A DNA stretch of 21,860 bases from UBA2206 sp049303905 (GCA_049303905.1 JBAQNP010000036.1:1-21860); one strand, 5' to 3'. Numbered from the stretch's first letter, positions 5,774 to 13,722 are shown. The notes: generated by a model from the letters alone, not told the origin. Made by a program: numbers and translations.

Positions 5774-7858
5774 ATGGCCAAGGATAAAATTACAAAAGAT
5801 AATGGGGATTATACAGCTAAGTCCATTCAGGTTTTGGAAGGTTTGGAGCCGGTGAGAAAACGTCCTGGAATGTATATTGGAGGGACTTCAACTGAAGGAT
5901 TGCATCATTTGATTTGGGAAGTGGTGAACAATTCCGTGGACGAGGCGATGGCGGGATATTGCAAGAATGTTGAAGTGAAACTTTTAGCGGGCAATGTAAT
6001 TGAAATTTCTGACGATGGTCGGGGAATTCCAGTGGAAATTCATCCGCAAACAAAAAAATCAACTTTGGAAACTGTGCTCACAGTCCTTCATGCCGGGGGA
6101 AAATTTGGTGGCAACGGCTACAAAATTTCTGGCGGACTTCACGGCGTGGGAGTTTCGGTAGTAAACGCACTTTCCACTTGGCTTCGAGCGGAAGTAAAAA
6201 GAGATGGAAAAATTTATTCCATGGAATTTGAACGAGGCAAGCCAAAAAGCAAAGAACCAAAAGTAATTGGCCCCGCCTCGACTCGCGGAGACGCATCGTC
6301 GACGCGAGGCGGGAAAGCCAAGGAAACTGGAACAAAAATAATTTTTGAAGCGGATCCACAAATTTTTCCGGAGATAAAATATTCTTGGGAGAAAATTTTG
6401 GCCTATCTTCGTCAACAATCATATCTCACCAAAGGAATTAGTGTGAAAATTTATGACGAACGCGGAGAAGGAGATAATAAAGCTTATGGGTTTCTTTTTG
6501 ATGGAGGACTTGTGTCATATATAAAATTTCTCAATCGTGGCAAAGAAGTGAAAAATGAAATGCCTTTTTATGTGGAAAAAGCGGTGGATGACAACATGGT
6601 AGAAATTGCGATGCAATATACTGATTCATACAAAGAGCATGTTTTTTCTTTTGCTAATAATATTTTCACTCCAGAAGGTGGAATGCATGAGATGGGATTT
6701 CGCACGGCGTTAACTCGGGTGGTTAATGCTTATGCAAAAAAATCCGGAATTTTGAAAGAGAAAGATGATAATTTTACTTCCGAAGATTTGCAAGAAGGTT
6801 TGACTGCGGTGATTAGCGTGAAACTTCGTAATCCGCAATTTGAAGGACAGACCAAAGCCAAATTAGGCAATGGAGAAATGCGAGGGATAGTTTCTGGCGT
6901 GATGGCGGAAGCATTGACGGAATATTTAGAAGCCCATCCGAATAATGCCAAGGCGATGATTTCCAAGATAATGCTCACAGCCAAAGCGAGAATTGCGGCG
7001 CGAGCAGCCAAAGACGCGGTGATTCGAAAAGGCGCTTTGGAAGGCATGACGCTACCGGGAAAATTAGCCGACTGTTCTATTCGCGATGCTTCCCAATCAG
7101 AACTCTATATCGTTGAGGGAGACTCTGCGGGTGGCTCGGCCAAGCAGGGGAGAGATCGAAGATTTCAAGCGATTTTGCCACTGCGAGGAAAATTGGTGAA
7201 CGTAGAAAAAACAACTTTGGATAAGGTGGTAAAATCTGACACTCTAAAACCAATTATCATCGCGCTTGGAGCGGGGATTGGGGATAGCTTGGACATTGCT
7301 AAAACGCGTTATCACCGAATTATAATTATGGCCGATGCCGACGTTGACGGTTCACACATTCGAACTTTGCTTTTGACATTTTTCTATCGCTATTTTGAAC
7401 CGCTTATTCGTGCCGGATATATCTATATCGCGCAACCACCACTTTACCGAATTCAAAAAGGCAAAGAAGTGCAATATTGCTATACTGAAGAACAAAAAAA
7501 TATCGCGGTGGATAAAATAATAAAAGCCACGGCTGAGAAAACGGATAAGAAAGGAAAAGCTGAAAAAAATGTTGCGCCGGAAATAATCATAGAAACAGAT
7601 TCAGAAGAAGGGGAAAGTGAAGTGGGGGAGAAAGTTTCTGGAATTAATATCCAACGCTATAAAGGTCTTGGAGAAATGAATCCGCAACAACTTTGGGAAA
7701 CTACTATGGATCCGGCTACGCGTCTTATGCTTCAAGTGACCATTGATGACGCCGAAGCTGCCGACAAAATGTTTGATGTTTTGATGGGCTCTGAAGTTGA
7801 ACCACGCCGACGCTTTATCCAAACTCACGCCAAGAGCGTGAAGAATTTGGATGTGTAA
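5774..7858 (+). CDS. gyrB: DNA gyrase subunit B
   Basis: GyrB is the ATPase and TOPRIM subunit of DNA gyrase, which adds negative supercoils together with GyrA. The 694 residues show the GHKL ATPase motifs EVVNNSVDEA (49-58), DDGRGIPV (80-87) and GGLHGVGVSVVNALS (120-134), the switch-lysine region QTKAKLGN (359-366), TOPRIM motifs IVEGDSAGGSAKQGRDR (446-462) and DADVDGSH (521-528), and the end motif RYKGLGEMNPQQLW (628-641). Residues 167-180 come from a 42-base palindromic element inserted in frame, and 590-622 is a Lys/Glu-rich insert before the last motif. There is no clear RBS at the ATG; upstream DNA is an AT-rich repeat. gyrA is not in the window. A terminator follows at 7884. Confidence 0.97.
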   Translation: MAKDKITKDNGDYTAKSIQVLEGLEPVRKRPGMYIGGTSTEGLHHLIWEVVNNSVDEAMAGYCKNVEVKLLAGNVIEISDDGRGIPVEIHPQTKKSTLETVLTVLHAGGKFGGNGYKISGGLHGVGVSVVNALSTWLRAEVKRDGKIYSMEFERGKPKSKEPKVIGPASTRGDASSTRGGKAKETGTKIIFEADPQIFPEIKYSWEKILAYLRQQSYLTKGISVKIYDERGEGDNKAYGFLFDGGLVSYIKFLNRGKEVKNEMPFYVEKAVDDNMVEIAMQYTDSYKEHVFSFANNIFTPEGGMHEMGFRTALTRVVNAYAKKSGILKEKDDNFTSEDLQEGLTAVISVKLRNPQFEGQTKAKLGNGEMRGIVSGVMAEALTEYLEAHPNNAKAMISKIMLTAKARIAARAAKDAVIRKGALEGMTLPGKLADCSIRDASQSELYIVEGDSAGGSAKQGRDRRFQAILPLRGKLVNVEKTTLDKVVKSDTLKPIIIALGAGIGDSLDIAKTRYHRIIIMADADVDGSHIRTLLLTFFYRYFEPLIRAGYIYIAQPPLYRIQKGKEVQYCYTEEQKNIAVDKIIKATAEKTDKKGKAEKNVAPEIIIETDSEEGESEVGEKVSGINIQRYKGLGEMNPQQLWETTMDPATRLMLQVTIDDAEAADKMFDVLMGSEVEPRRRFIQTHAKSVKNLDV
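6272..6313. repeat. 42-base palindromic element inside gyrB
   Basis: CCCGCCTCG (6272-6280) pairs perfectly with CGAGGCGGG (6305-6313), and CTCGCG (6282-6287) can alternatively pair with CGCGAG (6303-6308). Its length is a multiple of three and it encodes roughly PASTRGDASSTRGG, a low-complexity stretch not expected at this place in GyrB, just before the TGTKIIF strand. It is much richer in G+C than the gene around it. Confidence 0.7.
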
Positions 7859-7883
7859 TTTTTTATAAAATTAGTTTTTCGCT

Positions 7884-7910
7884 AACCGTCCGCAAGGGCG
7901 GTTTTCTTTT
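7884..7910 (+). terminator. Rho-independent terminator of gyrB
   Basis: AACCGTCC (7884-7891), loop GCAA, GGGCGGTT (7896-7903), then TTCTTTT. The stem is 8 bp with one G-U pair. Confidence 0.85.
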
Positions 7911-7923
7911 GGGTATAAATTTA

Positions 7924-7952
7924 TTGTAGCAAAGCCAAAAATAGTATATAAT
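7924..7952 (+). promoter_or_regulatory. Promoter of the TM-helix repeat protein gene
   Basis: A perfect TATAAT at 7947-7952 lies 17 bases after a weak TTGTAG. The start would fall near 7959, just before the three-way-junction leader. Confidence 0.5.
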
Positions 7953-7970
7953 AAAGATGGATATTAAACA

Positions 7971-8037
7971 TTCACCCTGTTAAATATTTTGCATTAGCAA
8001 AATAAAAATGTAAACATTTTTTATTTAACAAGGTGAA
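7971..8037 (+). promoter_or_regulatory. Three-way-junction RNA leader
   Basis: Three helices abut almost without gaps. P1 pairs TTCACCCTGTTAAAT (7971-7985) with ATTTAACAAGGTGAA (8023-8037), 15 positions with one mismatch. P2 pairs ATTTTGC (7986-7992) with GCAAAAT (7997-8003) across ATTA. P3 pairs AAAAATG (8004-8010) with CATTTTT (8015-8021) across TAAA. Only base 8022 is unpaired at the junction. The fold ends 5 bases before the Shine-Dalgarno sequence of the next gene, so control of translation is possible. I do not recognise it as a known riboswitch; a small mobile palindrome is the alternative. Confidence 0.6.
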
Positions 8038-8042
8038 AACAG

Positions 8043-8052
8043 AAAGGAGGTG
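8043..8052 (+). promoter_or_regulatory. Strong ribosome binding site
   Basis: AAAGGAGGTG, 5 bases before the ATG at 8058, is the best Shine-Dalgarno match in the window and fixes the start of the TM-helix protein. Confidence 0.8.
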
Positions 8053-8057
8053 GAATT

Positions 8058-8750
8058 ATGAACGGAGTACAAAATTGGGGAGAAGCTATAACAATGTCCC
8101 TCATTACTCTTGGGCAAAGATTGATTGAATTTTTGCCAGTTTTAATTGGAGCGCTTTTGGTGCTTCTAGCTGGTTGGATTATCGCTATTGCGATTGGAAA
8201 ACTAGCGGAAAAATTTATGAAGGCTCTCCGCGTTGACAAGGCAGCTGAAAAAATTGGTATCAGCAGTAGAATTTATGGCAGTGAAATCCATCTAACAATT
8301 TCCGCTTTTTTTGGCGGATTGATCAAATGGTTTTTAGTGTTAGTTTTTTTGATGGCCGCAGCAGATATTTTGAAACTAAACCAAGTGACAGATTTTCTAA
8401 ATAGCATTTTGCTCTACATTCCAAATGTTATAGTAGCAGTTGTTATCTTAGGTGCAGTAATGCTTTTGGGAAATTTTGTTTACACAGTTGTTAAGGGAAG
8501 CACTAAGGCTGCTGGCATTATGTCAGCTACGCTCTTGGCAACAATTTCCAAATGGTCAATTGTGATTTTTGGAATTTTTGCGGCTTTCATTCAACTCGGA
8601 ATTGCTCCATCACTTGTGAGTACAATTTTTATCGGAATAGTTGCAATGTTGGCTTTGGCTGGAGGACTGGCTTTTGGCCTTGGTGGGAAAGACGAAGCAG
8701 CACTAATGCTCAAAAAATTGCGAGAAGAAATTACCGAACATCACAGATAA
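8058..8750 (+). CDS. Small membrane protein with MscS-like TM-helix repeats
   Basis: The 230-residue product has about five hydrophobic segments and carries the repeated 'conserved TM helix' element found in small relatives of mechanosensitive channels: FLPVLIGALLVLLAGWIIA near residue 24 and YIPNVIVAVVILGAVMLLGN near 119. It ends with the family's Gly-rich signature LAFGLGGKDEAA followed by a short charged helix. The beta domain that follows the pore helix in true MscS is absent, so channel activity is unproven; an osmotic or envelope-stress role is inferred from family resemblance. It has its own promoter, an unusual folded leader and a terminator at 8779, so it is a single-gene unit. Confidence 0.75.
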   Translation: MNGVQNWGEAITMSLITLGQRLIEFLPVLIGALLVLLAGWIIAIAIGKLAEKFMKALRVDKAAEKIGISSRIYGSEIHLTISAFFGGLIKWFLVLVFLMAAADILKLNQVTDFLNSILLYIPNVIVAVVILGAVMLLGNFVYTVVKGSTKAAGIMSATLLATISKWSIVIFGIFAAFIQLGIAPSLVSTIFIGIVAMLALAGGLAFGLGGKDEAALMLKKLREEITEHHR

Positions 8751-8778
8751 GCTTGATTTTTTTCAAGTTTATTTTTTC

Positions 8779-8808
8779 AAAAACAGCCCCAAAATAGGGG
8801 TTGTTTTT
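8779..8808 (+). terminator. Rho-independent terminator
   Basis: AAAAACAGCCCC (8779-8790), loop AAAATA, GGGGTTGTTTTT (8797-8808): 12 bp with one G-U and a T-rich 3' arm. Confidence 0.85.
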
Positions 8809-8847
8809 TGGTTTTTATTTTGTCCACAGTTTTTAATTTCAAAAGCC

Positions 8848-8876
8848 TTGACAACTATCTCGAGGGTTGCTAGAAT
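8848..8876 (+). promoter_or_regulatory. Strong promoter upstream of the 23S-5S unit
   Basis: Perfect TTGACA (8848-8853), a 17-base spacer ending in TGC (extended -10), and TAGAAT (8871-8876). It is the best promoter between gyrB and the 23S gene. Transcription would start near 8883, about 510 bases before the 23S gene. Confidence 0.7.
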
Positions 8877-8883
8877 AACTTTA

Positions 8884-9390
8884 CGTGTAAATTAGTAGTT
8901 GCTCAAGTTTAAAAATTAAATTTTTAGGGGAAATCCTTAATGATAAATTCAATACAATTTATATTCATCCGCCAGCTGGCGGAGAAAAGCGGGTGATTCT
9001 TAATTTTAGCTTTGGTTAAAATGTCCCGCTCGTGAGGCGGTTTTTTTATTTCCTACGAATTACAAATCTTGTACAAATATACAAATGTACGAATAATAAA
9101 ATTGATACTGAAACAAGTTTATATTACATAAATTATTCAATGTTATATAAAATTGTTTCCGCATCAGTCTGAACCTTAACAATTTATAGGTCTTAATCAT
9201 AGCAAATTAATTTCTAGTAACCTGGCGGAAAAGGAATTAATGTTAATGATTAGTCACTCAGCATTTTTTAAGCAATAAAAATGTTGAGTTTTGTAGGTAA
9301 AAAATGCAATAAGTAAGAGTTTAAATAAGTTAGCAAATTATTTGGTAATTGCTAACTGCTAATCCGTCCCGATGTAAATCGGGGCAAAAA
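8884..9390 (+). other. Structured leader ahead of 23S rRNA; no 16S or tRNA
   Basis: I see no 16S rRNA or tRNA signature here. The stretch holds a palindrome CCGCCAG-CTGGCGG at 8969-8982, itself inside the possible pairing TCATCCGC/GCGGGTGA (8965-8972 with 8989-8996). A terminator-like hairpin follows at 9025-9047, then a 7-bp long-range pairing TTTCCGC/GCGGAAA (9156-9162 with 9225-9231). Further hairpins are at 9257-9288 (12 bp), 9329-9356 (8 bp) and 9368-9383 (6 bp, loop GTAA). An 18-codon frame at 8940-8996 overlaps the first palindrome. The first 165 bases could be a separate short RNA or an attenuated leader. Confidence 0.5.
9025..9047 (+). terminator. Terminator-like hairpin in the 23S leader
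   Basis: CCGC (9026-9029) pairs with GCGG (9037-9040), followed by seven T. Placed between the strong promoter and the 23S gene, it implies either a short RNA of about 165 bases or rRNA antitermination. Confidence 0.5.
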
Positions 9391-9530
9391 ATTAAGAGCG
9401 GTAATACTAATGCATATGGTGAATGCCTTGACTCATACTAGCGATGAAGGGCGTAGCAGTCTGCGATAAGCTTCGGGGAGGTGACTAGCAACCTTTGATC
9501 CGGAGATTTCCGAATGGGATAACCCAGCCG

Positions 9531-9655
9531 TGCATGGCACGGAATTTCTAATTTCTAATTTCTAATTTCTAAATAATTTCTAAATTTTAAAATTCATAAA
9601 TTGAAAATTGTTTGAAAATTGAAAATTGAAAATTGGGATTTCCGTGCTGTGCATG
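9531..9655 (+). repeat. 23S expansion 1 with heptamer repeats
   Basis: Against E. coli this small 5'-domain helix is enlarged by about 100 bases. GCACGGAA (9537-9544) pairs with TTCCGTGC (9640-9647). Inside are four tandem AATTTCT units (9543-9570) on the 5' side and GAAAATT units on the 3' side (9614-9634 in tandem, plus 9603-9609). The two repeat types are imperfectly complementary and can form a long helix. Confidence 0.7.
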
Positions 9656-10113
9656 GTTAATATCAACTGAATTCATAGGTTGATATGGCGCACCCGGCGA
9701 ACTGAAACATCTTATTAGCCGGAGGAAAAGAAATCAATTGAGATTCCCCAAGTAGTGGCGAGCGAACGGGGAATAGTCTAAACCATCCTAATTTATTACG
9801 ATGGGGTTGCGAGGTAATTTTACTCGTTTAATCGGGGTAGAATTATATTTATTAACAAAACGTCTCTGGAAAGAGCGGCCATAGAAAGTGAAAGCCTTGT
9901 ATGTGAAAATATAATATAATCTACGAAATTATTCTCAAGTAGGGCGGGACCGGTGAAATCCCGTCTGAATCCGGGGCCACTATAGCTCCAAGACTAAATA
10001 TAGTATGAGATCGATAGCGAACGAGTACCGTGAGGGAAAGGTGAAAAGTATCCCGATGAGGGAGATGAAATAGTATCTGAAACCATATGCTAACAAAGAG
10101 TCAGAGTCCCCGT

Positions 10114-10283
10114 GTCTCACTGCGTTCGACACGGAATTTTAAAGGCTAAATTTGAAATTTAAAATCAAATCTAAATTTCTAAATGTCTAAATTTTAAAAA
10201 TTTATTCATTTAGTCATTGAAAATTTATTGAAAATTGAAAATTTAAAATTGAAAATTCCCTGTGGTGAGCGAAGCGAGATACA
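10114..10283 (+). repeat. 23S expansion 2 with AT-rich repeats
   Basis: The helix expected near E. coli position 540 is replaced by about 170 bases. GC-rich flanks (GTGTCTCACTGCGTTCGACAC on the left, GAGCGAAGCGAGATACAGGG on the right) surround AT-rich words such as TCTAAATTTCTAAA and TTGAAAATTGAAAA, the family also seen in expansion 1 and before gyrB. Confidence 0.65.
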
Positions 10284-10906
10284 GGGATGATGGCGTGCTT
10301 TTTGTAGAACGATCCAGCGAGTTAGTTCTATGTCGTTGACTAAGCAACTTTATGTTGCGGAGTCGTAGTGAAAGCGAGCCTGAAAGGGCGAACTTAAATG
10401 GCATGGACTAGACCCGAAGCCAGGTGAGCTATTTATGAGCAGGGTGAATTTGCTGTAAAAGGCAAAGGAGGCCCGAACCCACGCACCGTGCAACATGCGG
10501 GGATGACTTGTGAATAGAGGAGAAATTCCAATCGAACTTGGCGATAGCTGGTTCTTCCCGAAATAGCTTGAGGGCTAGCGTTTGAAAACTATGCTTTGGA
10601 GGTAGAGCTACTGAATGAGAATTCGCGGTTCGCCGTAGGGTTCTCAACCAAACTCCGAATTCCAAAGTAATTATTCAAGCAGTCAGTACTCCGGGGCTAA
10701 GCTCGGAGCACAAGAGGGAAAAAGCCCATGATCGCAATCTAAGGTCCCAAAATTTATGTTAAGTGGGAAAGGAAGTAAAGTTTCTTATACACCTAGGAGG
10801 TTGGCTCAGAAGCAGCCATCCTTTAAAGAGTGCGTAACAGCTCACTAGTCTAGAGACTTTGCGCCGAAAATTCAACGGGGCTCAAACATAATACCGAAGA
10901 TGCGGG

Positions 10907-11015
10907 CACGTAAATTTCTCAAAGGAAGATAATCTAATTTTGTGAATTTTTAAAATTTCACGTAAGCGCTTGCAAACAAGCGAAGTTAGATTTTGTCTTT
11001 TGAGAAATTTACGTG
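10907..11015 (+). other. 23S expansion 3, a long hairpin
   Basis: A perfect 17-bp helix joins CACGTAAATTTCTCAAA (10907-10923) to TTTGAGAAATTTACGTG (10999-11015). Nested inside are AATCTAA/TTAGATT and the hairpin CGCTTG-CAAA-CAAGCG. The corresponding E. coli helix is much shorter. Confidence 0.7.
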
Positions 11016-11994
11016 CGGTAGGGAAGCGTTCCATAAGCGCTGAAGGTCGAGCGTGAGCAAGGCTGGAGTTTATGGAAGTGAGAATGCTGGAACGAGTAAC
11101 CGCAATTGGGGTGAGAACCCCCAACACCGAAAGTCTAAGGTTTCCTGGGCAATGTCAATCAACTCAGGGTTAGTCGGGCCTAAGGCGAGGCCGAAAGGCG
11201 TAGTCGATGGACACACGGTTAATATTCCGAGACTTTCGTGTTATTTGATGGAGGGACGCATTGCTGTACTTTCTGCGAGTAATTGGATTCACGTAGGAGT
11301 ATTGAGAGCGTATAGTAGGAAAATCCGCTATACAATAGTTCAAGATACTTCTCGAATTCTGCTTTACGGCAGGAGAAGAGAAAGGAGCGCGGTGCCTGGA
11401 AAAACTTCTAAAATTAGTAACACGAAAACCGTACTAAAACCGACACAGGTAGACTGGGCGAGTAGCCTAAGGTGAACGAGTGAACCTTCGTTAAGGAACT
11501 CGGCAAAATAGCGTCCGTAACCTAGGGATATGGACTCCCCGATGCAAATCGGGGCGCAGCGAAAGATACCAAGCGACTGTTTACCAAAAACACAGGTCTC
11601 TGCAAACCCGTAAGGGGATGTATAGGGGCTGACGCCTGACCAGTGCTGGAACGTTAACGGGAGCGGTGCAAGCCAATCCCCGAAGCGCCAGTGAACGTCA
11701 GCGATAACTATAATCGTTCTAAGGTAGCGAAATTCCTTGACAGGTAAATTCTGTCCCGCATTAAAGGCGTAACGACTTGGTAACTGTCTTAACGAAGAGC
11801 TCGGTGAAATTGCAATGACGGTAAAGATGCCGTCGACCTGCAGCAAGACGAAAAGACCCCGTGGAGCTTTACTACAACTTGGTATTGAATTTGAGATTGT
11901 GCTGCCTAGTATAGGTGGGAGACTTTGAAGTCCTGACTCTGGTTAGGATGGAGTCAAAATATGTAATACCACTCTGTATAGTTTTAAATTCTAA

Positions 11995-12150
11995 CCCTGG
12001 GCTGTTATGAGTCACAAAAGACTTATGATTTTGAGCCGTTAAATATGATATATTTAAAAGAGGATTAGATTAGACGAAGTTGTAATTATCGTATTTACGG
12101 TTCATAAATTTGTAAGTCGTTTTGGTTATTCATACCAGTCCGGGGACAGT
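11995..12150 (+). other. 23S expansion 4 in domain V
   Basis: Between the conserved ATTCTAACC and GGGGACAGTG segments E. coli has about 25 bases, while here there are roughly 140, closed by a possible CCCTGG/CCGGGG pairing. It lacks the heptamer repeats of expansions 1 and 2. This probably enlarges the helix usually numbered H79. Confidence 0.5.
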
Positions 12151-12154
12151 GCCT

Positions 12155-12190
<36 letters not shown>

Positions 12191-12351
12191 GGCAACGGAG
12201 GCGTTTACAAAGGTTGGCTAGACTCGGATGGAAATCGAGTCGATAGTGCAAAAGCATAAGCCAGCTTTACTGCGAGACTTATTAGTCGATCAGTTACGAA
12301 AGTAGAATTTAGTGAACCGACTGTCGCATATAGATGCGCAGAAGATCATCA

Positions 12352-12384
<33 letters not shown>

Positions 12385-12410
12385 CCATCCAAGAGTCCAT
12401 ATCGACGATG

Positions 12411-12470
<60 letters not shown>

Positions 12471-12516
12471 TGGCTGTTCGCCAATTAAAGCGGTACGTGA
12501 GCTGGGTTCAAACCGT

Positions 12517-13236
12517 TAAGTAGCTTTTTAGCTAATTAGCTCTTAGCTTTTTAGAAAAAAGGTGATTTAACAGTTTGAACCCGAGGAAAACGACATCAAA
12601 ATCACGGCGGCCTTAAGGAGTAATCTTTAAGTGCGAAACTGACTCATATCGATGAAATCCTGTTGCATGACAAACCGTCATGTGTTAGGATAATATCGAG
12701 GGAAGTCGTATATGTTAAAATCAATTTCGTCAACAAAAAAATCTTATCTAGCTGGTTTTCTAGATGCTGATGGAAGCATTTATGTACAAGCGAAACCAAA
12801 CAGAACTTATCGTTTTGGGTTTCAGATTGTGTCATATATTGTTTTTTATCAATCAGCAAAAGATGCCGATTCTTTTTCGAAGGTATGTTCATTAATAAAA
12901 TTTGGACATAAACGATTAAGAAAAGATGGCATTATAGAACACATCATCAGTAAACAAGAAGATATTATTATGTTTATTAAATTAATTGAGTCTTATATCA
13001 TAATGAAGCAAGCTCAGATAAAATTATTAAAAAATATAATTAATCTTAAAAAGAAAGTTAGAAATAAGAAAGATTTTATAAAGTTGATAAATTTGGTGGA
13101 TAAATTTCGTGAATTGAATTATTCAAAAAAACGAAAAAAACGTACATTGACCCCGTAGAGACTAAACGTCAGTCTCCTGAAATTTTTTTGGGATGAAGGT
13201 ATAGTCCAATGCACGTAGTAATACGTGGAAAACATG
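12517..13236 (+). mobile_element. Group I intron in 23S rRNA at the E. coli U2593 position
   Basis: Exon sequence GGGTTCAAACCGT stops at 12516 and resumes as CGTGAGACAGG at 13237; joining them restores the universal loop GUCGUGAGACA exactly. The 5' exon ends in U and the intron in G, as in group I introns. The core is visible: R element GTAGAGACTAAACG (13155-13168) and S element AAGGTATAGTCC (13196-13207), giving P7 GACTA/TAGTC. P3 is probably ACTGAC (12638-12643) with GTCAGT (13168-13173). A 3' hairpin CACGTA-GTAA-TACGTG (13212-13227) has a GNRA loop. The endonuclease ORF sits in the P6 loop. Boundaries rest on exon alignment to the E. coli sequence from memory. Confidence 0.85.
12712..13158 (+). 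CDS. LAGLIDADG homing endonuclease encoded in the 23S intron
   Basis: The 148-residue protein carries one LAGLIDADG motif, LAGFLDADG at residues 13-21, whose acidic residue would bind the catalytic metal. Single-motif enzymes of this size, such as I-CreI (163 aa), act as homodimers on near-palindromic targets. The C-terminal third is Lys-rich (KKRKKR near the end). Its expected target is the intron-less 23S gene at the same site, allowing intron homing; maturase activity is possible but unproven. The stop codon overlaps the R element of the intron core, so coding and ribozyme sequences share bases. Only a weak RBS-like GAGGGA lies before the ATG. Its sequence is more A+T-rich than the surrounding rRNA. 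Confidence 0.88.
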   Translation: MLKSISSTKKSYLAGFLDADGSIYVQAKPNRTYRFGFQIVSYIVFYQSAKDADSFSKVCSLIKFGHKRLRKDGIIEHIISKQEDIIMFIKLIESYIIMKQAQIKLLKNIINLKKKVRNKKDFIKLINLVDKFRELNYSKKRKKRTLTP

Positions 13237-13436
13237 CGTGAGACAGGTTGGTCTCCTATCTGCTGTAGGCGTTATTGCTTGAGAGGACTTTTTCCTAGTA
13301 CGAGAGGACCGGAAAGAACAAACCTCTGGTGTACCAGCTGTTCCGCCAGGAGCACTGCTGGGTAGCTACGTTTGGACGGGATAACCGCTGAAAGCATATA
13401 AGCGGGAAGCCCACCTCAAGATTAGGCAATCCCTTG

Positions 13437-13535
13437 CACCAATTTTGGGAAAATTTTTTGTAACATAAAATCAGAGGCGAAGCCGATGCTTCGCATCAAT
13501 CTTATGGATATCAGAGAATATTTCTAAAATTGGTG
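13437..13535 (+). other. 23S expansion 5 near the 3' end
   Basis: CACCAATTTT (13437-13446) pairs perfectly with AAAATTGGTG (13526-13535). The enclosed sequence contains a GC-rich hairpin GCGAAGC-CGAT-GCTTCGC. It sits in the variable 3' domain helix near H98. Confidence 0.6.
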
Positions 13536-13650
13536 TTAGGGCGATTTCCTGGAAGATGACCAGGTTGATAGGTTTCAGGTGAAAGCACAGCGATGTGTTA
13601 AGCCAAGAAATACTAATAAATTGAACTTTATCTCTCTTAATTTTGATTAT

Positions 13651-13722
13651 CATGTAACATGAAACACAAAACATGAAACAATTCTTTGGATTTGATTCGT
13701 GTTGCGTGCTGCGTGTTATGTG
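13651..13722. repeat. Degenerate inverted repeat of the CATGTAACATG type, copy 1
   Basis: The segment is made of ATG/GTG-rich words (CATGTAACATGAAACAC and TTGCGTGCTGCGTGTTATGTG) that can fold on each other. Its reverse complement begins CACATAACACGCAGCACG and ends TTTCATGTTACATG, closely matching the segment at 20531-20594. The two copies therefore lie in opposite orientation. Confidence 0.6.

Noticed and set aside
7979..8029. GTTAAAT ... ATTTAAC resembling integron attC core sites
   Set aside because: The order is reversed relative to attC (which runs RYYYAAC ... GTTRRRY), there is no integrase and the match is simple AT-rich sequence within the three-way junction.
8884..9390. 16S rRNA remnant or tRNA in the 23S leader
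   Set aside because: None of the conserved 16S segments and no tRNA cloverleaf with a TTCRA loop could be found.
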